The translations under genes and the position numbers were made by a program. From contig JAJSAJ010000881.1 of NCBI GenBank assembly GCA_024274855.1, positions 1 through 6,951 on the forward strand: DNA of 6,951 bases, given 5' to 3'. A model generated the notes under the pieces. It made no database searches and was not told the DNA's origin. It saw only the letters and a list, made by a program, of their open reading frames with translations. Numbering within the stretch: position 1 is the stretch's first letter; each line of letters starts with the position of its first letter. Source of the stretch: Planctomycetota bacterium. Lineage in GTDB: Bacteria > Planctomycetota > Planctomycetia > Pirellulales > Pirellulaceae. This document shows, piece by piece, positions 1-6,064 of the stretch.

Positions 1-27
1 CTCCCCGCCGCCTTTGGCGGCGGGGAG
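1..27. terminator. Strong GC-rich hairpin, possible terminator of an unseen upstream gene
   Basis: The first 27 bases form a perfect inverted repeat: 12-bp arms (1-12 and 16-27) around a TTT loop. No T-run follows on the + strand (next bases are GGAGCGG), so this is not a textbook intrinsic terminator in that direction. The other direction cannot be judged because the window starts at the stem. A 3' end hairpin of an upstream transcript is the simplest reading. It could equally be part of a dispersed repeat. Confidence 0.35.
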
Positions 28-38
28 GGAGCGGCCGT

Positions 39-53
39 CGGCATGACATGCCG
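39..53. repeat. Short perfect palindrome (7-bp arms, 1-base centre)
   Basis: CGGCATG-A-CATGCCG is a perfect inverted repeat with a single central base. Its near-zero loop fits a dimeric regulator's operator better than an RNA hairpin. There is no direct evidence for a binding protein, and it lies over 300 bases from the first likely start codon. Confidence 0.25.
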
Positions 54-77
54 GCCTTAGCTCAATAGACTCGCTCA

Positions 78-98
78 CCAACGGCACAAGGCCGTTGG
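78..98. repeat. Inverted repeat, 8-bp arms with 5-base loop
   Basis: CCAACGGC (78-85) and GCCGTTGG (91-98) are perfectly complementary around the loop ACAAG. An A-rich stretch (GAAAAAAC) begins about 12 bases later, so on the opposite strand a T-run precedes the stem instead of following it. Possible transcript-end structure for an upstream gene; function unknown. Confidence 0.3.
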
Positions 99-351
99 GG
101 TCGATCAGCCGAAAAAACAGCAGCGAAATGCAAATCCAACTCCAGTCGGCTAAATAGTCACTCACAATGCAAGCCGCAAACCACATACATCCCGTTCGAA
201 TGCCTGAAAACCCCGACTCGATCGCCACTAAAACCCTGATTCGATTTCAGCGTGATTGCTGTTGGAAATCCGCGAAACACTCCGGGGTTTACCGGCTTAT
301 GGTCGGCGTAGCTTTCAGTTTGAGTAGTTACCAAAAAGTGAAACTTGTGTT

Positions 352-356
352 GGGAG
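352..356 (+). promoter_or_regulatory. Ribosome binding site supporting the start at 365
   Basis: GGGAG lies 8 bases upstream of the ATG at 365. This, together with the signal peptide that begins there, decides the start against the in-frame ATG at 167 and the GTG at 362. Confidence 0.5.
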
Positions 357-364
357 CCAATGTG

Positions 365-1396
365 ATGAGGGATCATTTGCAGACGTTCAGCTTTGCGGTG
401 TGTGCGAGCCTCATGCTGCTGGCGAGCGTCTCGCGGGCGTCAAATTTTAGCCAATTTCTCCATGCAGCTTTCAACGACCAGATGGGACGGGCACCGACCG
501 GCACGGAATTGTACCACCATGCCAACATCGCGCGCGCCAACGGGCCGCTGGAAAGCTACATTCAGATGTGCGCATCGGACGATTATTTCATCACCCGCGC
601 GCAGCACGACATGGAGGTCTACGTAACACGGCTTTACCAAACATTCGTGGGCCGCAATCCGCGGCCCGATGAGGTGCGTTTTTGGGTAAACCAGTTTCAA
701 CAAAGCAACGTCGATCGGGTGGTACTAGTGCGACGTTTCTGTCAAGTGAACCATGTCACTCAGTTGCCAGGGCTCGTTCCCAGCCGGCCGGTTTTTGTGG
801 TGCCGACGAGGGCTGCCGCCATCGCGGCGCAGTTGGTCAGCAGACTCAATCTGTTTATCAGTCTCGTACAGACTGAGTTGGGAGGTTCGTTTTACGGACG
901 CGATGTTTTGGCACAAGCGCGTAGACTCCTTACCGCCGCGGAGCAGTATCGGCAGCTGTTGGGGGCGCCGGGAACCACGGGGCAACAGATTCAGATTGCG
1001 GCGGATAATGTGGAAACAACGTTGCAAGCATTGGAACGAGAGTATCATCGAGTTCCGGGCGCATCGGTGCATTGCCAGGCTGTGCTCCAACAGATCTCGC
1101 AACTGACAACGGCTGCGCGCGGTGCGGCTGGGAGCCGCGCACCGCCCGTGTCGTATCGGCCGCCGGCAATGCCGGCCCACTTGCCGGCGACGCCGGGCTC
1201 TGAGTATGCGCCGGCGCGTGCTGCCATCGACGCCCTCTTGAACGCGATGCGTCAGTTCGTGTATGGGATGCAGTCCTACAAAGACGAAAGTCCATTCTAC
1301 GGCAGTCTCTACCGGGATCTTCAGAGCTTGTCCGTCCAGGTCGAGGCGATTGCGCTACTGAATCGACAGCGCCAATCAGAACGCAAGATGCGTTAG
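365..1396 (+). CDS. Exported DUF4214-domain protein, cut short by an in-frame TAG
   Basis: The product is 343 residues from ATG 365. Residues 1-26 form a signal peptide (basic start, hydrophobic core AVCASLMLLA, cleavage near SRA-S), so it should act outside the cytoplasm. Residues 29-80 and 84-128 are two DUF4214-like units. The second is clearest, with YVTRLYQTFVGRNPRPDEV followed by FWVNQF, the family's LY-x4-GR-x-P-x5-W pattern. DUF4214 has no defined enzymatic activity and often occurs in large secreted proteins. Residues 150-252 and 284-343 are helical, rich in Ala, Gln, Leu and Arg, joined by a Pro/Ala-rich linker (about 258-283). The TAG at 1394-1396 falls inside a predicted helix. 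The same frame then continues for 191 more codons in the same style, so the intact gene was probably 535 codons. CAG to TAG (Gln to stop) is a plausible single change. A stable truncated product is possible because the DUF4214 part is complete. The next gene follows the long frame by 28 nt. Family call fairly sure; role unknown. Confidence 0.75.
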   Translation: MRDHLQTFSFAVCASLMLLASVSRASNFSQFLHAAFNDQMGRAPTGTELYHHANIARANGPLESYIQMCASDDYFITRAQHDMEVYVTRLYQTFVGRNPRPDEVRFWVNQFQQSNVDRVVLVRRFCQVNHVTQLPGLVPSRPVFVVPTRAAAIAAQLVSRLNLFISLVQTELGGSFYGRDVLAQARRLLTAAEQYRQLLGAPGTTGQQIQIAADNVETTLQALEREYHRVPGASVHCQAVLQQISQLTTAARGAAGSRAPPVSYRPPAMPAHLPATPGSEYAPARAAIDALLNAMRQFVYGMQSYKDESPFYGSLYRDLQSLSVQVEAIALLNRQRQSERKMR

Positions 1397-1418
1397 GCGC
1401 TGCGCGGAGTGCAGCGCC
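1396..1418 (+). other. Stem-loop starting at the internal TAG
   Basis: GGCGCTGC (1396-1403) pairs perfectly with GCAGCGCC (1411-1418) around a 7-base loop, GCGGAGT. The first paired base is the G of the TAG stop. No T-run follows, so it does not look like a terminator. Structures just after a stop codon can promote readthrough in known recoding systems, but the sequence shows only the hairpin. Confidence 0.5.
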
Positions 1419-1972
1419 AAGCCGACACAATCTCGGCACAGATTGGCCGGGCCGACATGCGCGTGCAACAGGCGTGGTGGAGTCTGCAGCATCAGTTGCG
1501 CCAAACCGCGGACGCGCTGAACCTCCACGAAAGTTACTCGGTTGCGACCAGCGAACCAGTGATTCTCCATCGTCCGGCGTGGAATCAGTTTCCCTACCAG
1601 CGCTACTCCCGGTATCCGTCCAAAAGAAACCGGGACGCCGTCGCCAAAGCCGACCAGTTGCTCGCCAAAATCGATGGCTACATCCGGTCCTTGCGGCCCG
1701 TTGCTCGCCAGAATCGCAACGCGGCAGGCGCGCTCGCCTCAGTGCAGAATTTGCGGCACGCGGTCCTTGCTTTCCGTAGCACCGCAACGTCCGGGGTCAA
1801 TGGTTCACCACTATGGCGGTCGGCCGACCGTCTGATGTCCAAATACCAGCAAAGCTCCAGTCGTGTGGCCGAGGCAGTGGCACGCGATGCTACACTGAAC
1901 TCGCCGCTCTACTATCAAATCGGGGAACTGGTTAAGCAAGTCCAATATGCCGTGCGCGGCGTACACACGTAG
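1397..1972 (+). pseudogene. C-terminal continuation of the DUF4214/helical-repeat gene after the TAG
   Basis: This 191-codon stretch is in the same frame as the preceding gene and directly continues its helical region (residues 345-535 of the undivided reading). A GTG at 1409 is the first possible start. No spaced ribosome binding site precedes it and the resulting protein would have no signal peptide, so independent translation is unlikely. Visible content: a Gln/Arg-rich amphipathic helix (about 345-385), a Tyr/Pro/Arg-rich loop (400-422), then helices ending in two short repeats, GSPLWRSADRLM (480-491) and NSPLYYQIGELV (512-523). These resemble SPFYGSLYRDLQ (309-320), upstream of the stop, which supports one original gene. 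It ends in TAG at 1970-1972. Alternatives: decayed 3' half, sequencing error at 1394, or readthrough extension. Confidence 0.7.
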
Positions 1973-2000
1973 TCTGTGGGAAAGGTGAAAGGCATTTGTG

Positions 2001-3233
2001 ATGAATCGAGCGATTAGATGTGCGGTGCTTGCCACCGCGACAATGGCGAGTTCGCTTATGGCGCAAGATACACCAACCAATCCCGTCCAGGATGTTCGGG
2101 AATTGGATGTCGCGGTGCGGCGCATGGCGGCCTTCTTGAAGTCTTTGCCCAGCTATCATATTGAAGTAAGGCAACAATGGAGTGTGGGTGGTGAACAACC
2201 GAGCAAAGGTGCCAACCAGTACCAGTTGACCGTCCGCAACCCCGCTTCGTATCGGCTGGAAGTTACTTCGCCGGTCGCCGCGAAAAAGAACGCACTCATG
2301 TGCGTCAGCGACGGTAAAGCAACCGTGCGTATGTTTACTTTTGGTGAAACCAGCATCTATTCGTCCGGCCAGGGCGGGCTTGACCAGATGCTCAAGGACC
2401 GGATGACCGACACCACGCTCAAAGACAGTTGGCTGGACGTGGTTTCTCATCCCAATTTACATGCCGATATGATGGCCAGTGTCGCCAACGTGAAATACTT
2501 GGGTGAAAACGAAGTCGCTGGCGTCAAGACCAAGGTATTTCAATTGGACTGGCAACGCACGCCCGGTTGCACACTGTGGTTCGGAACCGGCGACCGCCCG
2601 CTACTCGTGCAGGCGCTCGGTACCTTCCCGTTTTCACCGCAACCCGACAAGAAGCAAGAGATGACCGTCAAGACGCGACTCGTATGGAAAACAGGCGACA
2701 CCTATGGCGAGGAATTGTTCCGTGTGAAGATCCCTCAAGACGCCATGAAAGTGAGCGATATCCATGCGTCCCTGATCGAAGGTGGAACTCGGGACCTCCT
2801 TGGACAACCAGCGCCAAGCGTGCAACTCAAACAACTGGATGGACAACCATGGCGGTTGCGGCGACACCAGGGCAAGGATACCGTAGTGATTTTTTTCTGG
2901 TCGACGTGGGCGGTTCCGAGTACCGAGCATATGCCAGCCGTATTGGACTTCGTCGAGAAATATAAGCAGCAAGGGGTCGCCTTCTACGCCATCAATGTGG
3001 GCCAAGCGGAGAATGAAGTGCGGACGCATCTGCAAAACGTCAAGCACGACGTGATCGTGGTGCTCGATTCCAAAGAAGCGGCGGCCAAGGCTTTTCGCGT
3101 CACCTCCCTGCCGACCACCCTGCTGGTCGGCAAAGACGGCACGTTGCAAGCCGTCCATGTTGGCTCTGGTGCCCACATGCTCAAGCTGATCGACGATGAT
3201 TTGCGTCAGCTACTAAGTCTTGAAAAACCATAG
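2001..3233 (+). CDS. Exported DUF2092 / TlpA-like thioredoxin-fold protein lacking both active-site cysteines
   Basis: The product is 410 residues from ATG 2001. AAAGG at 1988-1992 is well spaced; a GTG immediately before (1998) adds one residue. Residues 1-21 are a signal peptide ending in SLMA. Residues about 30-250 resemble DUF2092, a periplasmic LolA/LolB-like fold, including the VRNPASYRLEV strand. Residues about 266-405 are a TlpA/redoxin-type domain: LLGQPAPSVQLKQLDGQPWRL, then the strand TVVIFFWSTW, and later SLPTTLLVGKDG with the conserved cis-proline P371. Where family members have W-C-x-P-C, this protein has W303-A304-V-P-S307, so both redox cysteines are gone and it cannot do dithiol/disulfide exchange by the usual mechanism. 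The fold may serve as a binding or docking domain. It follows the DUF4214 frame by 28 nt and precedes the GH127 relic by 10 nt, consistent with one operon. Domain calls are confident; function is not known. Confidence 0.85.
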   Translation: MNRAIRCAVLATATMASSLMAQDTPTNPVQDVRELDVAVRRMAAFLKSLPSYHIEVRQQWSVGGEQPSKGANQYQLTVRNPASYRLEVTSPVAAKKNALMCVSDGKATVRMFTFGETSIYSSGQGGLDQMLKDRMTDTTLKDSWLDVVSHPNLHADMMASVANVKYLGENEVAGVKTKVFQLDWQRTPGCTLWFGTGDRPLLVQALGTFPFSPQPDKKQEMTVKTRLVWKTGDTYGEELFRVKIPQDAMKVSDIHASLIEGGTRDLLGQPAPSVQLKQLDGQPWRLRRHQGKDTVVIFFWSTWAVPSTEHMPAVLDFVEKYKQQGVAFYAINVGQAENEVRTHLQNVKHDVIVVLDSKEAAAKAFRVTSLPTTLLVGKDGTLQAVHVGSGAHMLKLIDDDLRQLLSLEKP

Positions 3234-3243
3234 AGACACACCT

Positions 3244-4020
3244 ATGACAAGGAAACATGGAGCACGAGCGGCGCTGGTTTCAGGAGGAGTCATCCTGATC
3301 GCCGCAACCGGCCTCTGCCGCCTTGCTTCGGCCCAGAGGCGAGCGATCATCGACACCAGCCGAAGTCTGCACTGCCGCCTGCGCAGTGTAGACCTGTCGG
3401 ACGTTCGCTGGACCGACGGCTTCTGGAAACAGAAGTTCGATTTAGTCGAAAGCGTCACCATCCCGAAGATGTGGGAATACTTCAACCGGAATGACCAGAC
3501 GGAGATGGGGCATCACTGGATCAATTTCCGCATTGCCGCGGGACTGCAAGCGGGGCCGTGGAAAGGCCGGTCTTGGCACGACGGCGACTTCTACAAATGG
3601 CTGGAAGCCGTAGCCTATGTCTATGACGTGACCGGGGACCCGACACTCGATCGGCAGATGGACGAAGTGATCGACGTCATCGGACGGGCGCAGCAGCCCG
3701 ACGGGTATCTCTCGACACAAATCATCGTGCAGAAGCTGGGGCGGTTCCAAAATATCCACCACCATGAACTGTACAACATGGGCCATCTGATGACCGCGGC
3801 GTGCATCCATCATCGGATGACCGGCAAAGACAACTTTCTGAGAATCGCGCGCAAGACGGGCGACTACCTGTTCGAAACGTTCAAGACGCGCAGACCCGAA
3901 CTTGCTCCCTTCGGTTTCAATCCGTCGAACATCATGGGGGCGGTCGAACTGTACCGAACGACGGGCGATGTCAAGTATCTGGAGCTGGCGAACATCTTCA
4001 TCGACAATCGCGGCACGTGA
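3244..4020 (+). pseudogene. N-terminal half of a GH127 (DUF1680) glycoside hydrolase, ended by TGA
   Basis: 258 residues from ATG 3244; a TTG at 3220 is an unlikely upstream alternative that would overlap the previous gene. Residues 1-30 are a signal peptide ending in LASA. The mature part matches the start of GH127, whose characterised members are beta-L-arabinofuranosidases with a catalytic cysteine and zinc site. Landmarks: VRWTDGFWKQKF (54-65), WHDGDFYKWLEAVAYVY (111-127), AQQPDGYLST (149-158), HHELYNMGHLMTAA (173-186) and YLELANIFIDNRG (245-257), all of the (alpha/alpha)6 barrel. Family members are usually over 600 residues, and the catalytic Glu/Cys residues lie further on, so this product would be inactive. 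The same frame continues after the TGA with more GH127 sequence, so the TGA is internal to the ancestral gene. It starts 10 nt after the DUF2092/TlpA gene. Family call is strong. Confidence 0.8.
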
Positions 4021-4434
4021 AAAGTGGGCAAGACGATCACGCACCAGCAAGCGGCCCAGCACACGTGCGGCATCGGAACGGATCTCACACAAGACCGCGT
4101 TTCCCTGCGCAAGGAATCGTTCGCGGTCGGTCATGCCGTGACGGCTTCATCCGAAGCCATGCACGTCGGAGTGAGTTGTTGCGGTCGGTTGTTTTCCTGC
4201 GACGTTTTTCGTGACAACTACGGGCTCTGGATCGGTTCCTGCCGTACCGGGAAATCAGCGATGGTGTGCGGGTCGAAAACGTCCGCCACGCGGTCGCAGA
4301 ACACACATCCTCACGCCTACTTGACGCCGGACCTGAAATGGCTGATTTTCAACTCGAACCGCAGCGGCTTTCCGCACATCTACGCGGCGTCGGTGCCCGA
4401 GGAATTCGTCAACGATGTTCTGACAACCGGCTAG
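4021..4434 (+). pseudogene. Chimeric relic: GH127 fragment joined to an oligogalacturonate lyase (PL22) C-terminus
   Basis: This 137-codon stretch continues the GH127 frame after the TGA. Codons from about 4075 to 4149 read GTDLTQDRVSLRKES and then AVGHAVTAS, a hallmark GH127 segment. From about 4159 the protein changes family: HVGVSCCGR, then TGKSAMVC, QNTHPHAYLTPD, WLIFNSNRSGFPHIYAASVP. This fits the last blades of the oligogalacturonate lyase beta-propeller (PF14583). The Q-x2-H-x-H spacing (Q at 4297, H at 4306 and 4312) matches metal-binding residues as I recall them from PL22 structures. PL22 enzymes beta-eliminate short pectin fragments. Neither half is complete: the GH127 catalytic half and the PL22 N-terminus are missing, so the likely event is a deletion fusing two neighbouring genes. 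A GTG at 4024 could start a protein, but no good ribosome site is visible. It ends in TAG at 4432-4434, 43 nt before the next start. Confidence 0.65.
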
Positions 4435-4461
4435 CAAGGCACGTGCACGACAAGCCGTCGT

Positions 4462-4466
4462 GGGAG
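4462..4466 (+). promoter_or_regulatory. Ribosome binding site supporting the start at 4478
   Basis: GGGAG lies 11 bases before the ATG at 4478, where a basic, hydrophobic signal peptide begins. This favours 4478 over the in-frame GTG at 4460, which overlaps the site. Confidence 0.5.
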
Positions 4467-4477
4467 AAAAACAGAAA

Positions 4478-5980
4478 ATGAGAGTTCGGAGCATCGCATT
4501 GTGGATCGTGATCGTAGCACCGGTTACGCTCGTGGCATCGGCAACCGCGGCGGACGAAGACGACGGTTTGGCCTTCCAGGTCATCCACCCACCTCGATCC
4601 GCGATGCCGTGTTTCAATCCCGGCATGGGGTTGTACGTGGCGGGTGGCGACGGTCTGAATCATAGGCCGGCTCCGAAAGACGCTTGGTTCTGGGAAATCG
4701 CGGACATTATCTACTTCAGGGCGACTTGGAACGATGTCCAGCCGTCACCGGGGACCGAAGGCTTCGACGCCTACTTCGAACCCCTCTTCGATGCTTACGT
4801 GAAGAAGCTCGGCAAACGGGTCGCGTTTCGCGTCATGAGCGAAGCGATGCACTCGCCGCACAAGTATGCGACGCCCAAGTGGGTGTTCGACCAGGGCGTT
4901 CCTTCGGTCGTGCATCGCGGTTTGCACATCGAAGACCAGTTGGATCCGGTGTTTTGGGACGACCGCTACGTGGAGGCGGCCTGCCGGTTCGCCCGAAAAT
5001 TGGCCGATTACCTGGACGGCCGCGAGGGGCTCGAGTGGGTCGAAGTCGGCGCCATCGGGGAATGGGGCGAGATGCATTTGGCCCGGCATATTCCCGGTCG
5101 CTGGACACCGGACCAGTTGGAGGTCCAGCGTCGCGTTCACCTGCGTGGGAACATCACTGCGCGCCTGGCCGTCCACCATCGGTGGCGCAACGAGGGAGTC
5201 GCACCGTGCTACGATAGCCTGGCACTCGACTGGTTTGTGCTCGACGAACAAGGCCGGGAACTGGGCCATCAGCGTCTGTTTCCAGCCACACCGACGACGC
5301 TATGGAAGCCCGGCGAAATGGTCGAGGAAACGGTGCGCCTCGACCTGCCCGGTGACTTGAAAGCACAGAAGCTGATTCTGGCAGTCGCGGTCGTCGATCC
5401 CGAACGTGGCGGATCGCCTTGGCAGTTGGGCATTGAAGAGCGTGATCGTGAAGGGCGCTATCGTGTTGCGACCATCGAGGCTGTCCCCGTAGCGCCCATC
5501 GATACGGTTGTCCACCACGAAACGTTTGACGCACCGGACGGATTGTGGGGCGAGGCGCAGGGCATGCAAACCGCGCTTGATCCACACGTAGGACACGACT
5601 CGCCTCCCGCGATGCGTGTCCGAGGGCGGCAGCGGGGTGATTACAACCTGGCCCGCTGGAAGTTGAAGTCGCCCTTGCTGCCGGGCAGCCGCTATCGGCT
5701 GACGGCATGGTTGCGCGTCACATCGCTCGACGGAACCTGCAGAGGCCCCTACCTGAAAGTCGCGGTCGTCGACGGAAAAGGCCAATGGCTGACCAACTAT
5801 AACACGAACCGTTACGATCTCGACCGATTGGCCCAGTGGCAATCGTTGTCCGTCGTGTTCGAGACATCGACTGAAGTTTGCGCCGGCCAGCTGGCCATCG
5901 AGAAAGGCGGCCGCGATCTGGCCATTGAAACAGACCTCCATCTCGACGATATTCAACTGGAATTACTGGCGGCGTCTTGA
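4478..5980 (+). CDS. Exported DUF4832-type glycosidase-like protein with C-terminal carbohydrate-binding domain; barrel probably shortened
   Basis: 500 residues from ATG 4478. Residues 1-25 are a signal peptide (MRVRSIALWIVIVAP, cleavage near ATAA-D). Residues about 35-215 are the first half of a (beta/alpha)8 barrel of the GH42-like/DUF4832 group: CFNPGMGLY, YFRATWNDVQPSPG, VAFRVMSEA, YATPKWVF, DPVFWDDRY and VGAIGEWGEMH (191-200), where E195 or E198 would sit at the acid/base position. After WTPDQLE (209-215) the sequence jumps to GNITARLAVHHRWRNEGVAPC (from 224), the Ig-like C-terminal DUF4832 module (to about 340). The second half of the barrel, expected to hold the remaining catalytic residue, is absent. 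Residues about 345-498 resemble a CBM4/9-type jelly roll, ending in DLHLDDIQLELL. Substrate unknown. It lies 43 nt after the GH127-PL22 relic and 84 nt before the pyruvyl transferase gene. Domain calls fairly sure; enzymatic activity doubtful. Confidence 0.75.
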   Translation: MRVRSIALWIVIVAPVTLVASATAADEDDGLAFQVIHPPRSAMPCFNPGMGLYVAGGDGLNHRPAPKDAWFWEIADIIYFRATWNDVQPSPGTEGFDAYFEPLFDAYVKKLGKRVAFRVMSEAMHSPHKYATPKWVFDQGVPSVVHRGLHIEDQLDPVFWDDRYVEAACRFARKLADYLDGREGLEWVEVGAIGEWGEMHLARHIPGRWTPDQLEVQRRVHLRGNITARLAVHHRWRNEGVAPCYDSLALDWFVLDEQGRELGHQRLFPATPTTLWKPGEMVEETVRLDLPGDLKAQKLILAVAVVDPERGGSPWQLGIEERDREGRYRVATIEAVPVAPIDTVVHHETFDAPDGLWGEAQGMQTALDPHVGHDSPPAMRVRGRQRGDYNLARWKLKSPLLPGSRYRLTAWLRVTSLDGTCRGPYLKVAVVDGKGQWLTNYNTNRYDLDRLAQWQSLSVVFETSTEVCAGQLAIEKGGRDLAIETDLHLDDIQLELLAAS

Positions 5981-6064
5981 ACCCGTCGCAAAGGAAACGC
6001 GATCGATCACACAGCCGGCGTCGTAGACGCGTCATTTACGAAAAAGAAGGCATTGAGGATCACC
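5981..6064 (+). other. Short intergenic spacer, no terminator seen
   Basis: The 84 bases between the DUF4832-type gene and the pyruvyl transferase gene contain only a weak 5-bp hairpin (GCGTC-GTA-GACGC, 6018-6030) without a T-run. Readthrough transcription from the gene before is therefore plausible. A separate promoter is not evident. Confidence 0.35.
6054..6059 (+). promoter_or_regulatory. Ribosome binding site for the start at 6065
   Basis: TGAGGA lies 5 bases before the ATG at 6065. It favours this start over the in-frame ATG at 6095, which is only two codons before the twin arginines. Confidence 0.5.

Larger units (their letters stand above)
28..364. other. Leader region with no convincing gene
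   Basis: Apart from the inverted repeats at 39-53 and 78-98, nothing here is recognisable. The frame of the following gene is open upstream as far as an ATG at 167. The 66 extra codons have no signal-peptide or domain character, and a good signal peptide begins at 365, so the stretch is treated as non-coding leader. I see no clear -35/-10 pair. The antisense frame over 158-376 has no recognisable protein. Confidence 0.5.

Noticed and set aside
54..110. tRNA-like stretch (CTTAGCTCAATAGAC resembling a D-arm, GGGGTCGATCAGCC resembling a T-arm)
   Set aside because: No acceptor-stem pairing, no 5-bp anticodon stem with a 7-base loop, and the intervening 8-bp hairpin does not fit a cloverleaf.
167..364. 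In-frame N-terminal extension of the first gene from an ATG at 167
   Set aside because: The extension has no domain character. A clear signal peptide starts at 365 with a well-spaced GGGAG before it.
1119..1145. Imperfect GC-rich hairpin (7+4 bp with a two-base bulge) inside the DUF4214 gene
   Set aside because: It lies in the codons just before and at the Pro/Ala-rich linker, where GC-rich codons make such pairing easy. No T-run and no positional logic.
930..1787. Long antisense open frame (285 codons) across the internal TAG of the DUF4214 gene
   Set aside because: Its product is Arg/Pro/Ala-rich low-complexity sequence without any recognisable domain, typical of an antisense shadow in GC-rich DNA. 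The sense strand has a signal peptide and DUF4214 motifs.
1817..1830. Perfect 14-base palindrome CGGTCGGCCGACCG
   Set aside because: It lies within continuous helical-repeat coding sequence with no start codon or gap nearby. Probably chance in GC-rich DNA.
2634..3176. Antisense 180-codon frame over the DUF2092/TlpA gene
   Set aside because: No recognisable protein features, while the sense frame has two clear domains and a signal peptide.
4018..4020. Selenocysteine at the internal TGA of the GH127 frame
   Set aside because: The codon is not at a position expected to carry a redox or catalytic Cys in GH127, the flanking segment is poorly conserved, no convincing SECIS-like stem was seen right after it, and the protein is broken further on.
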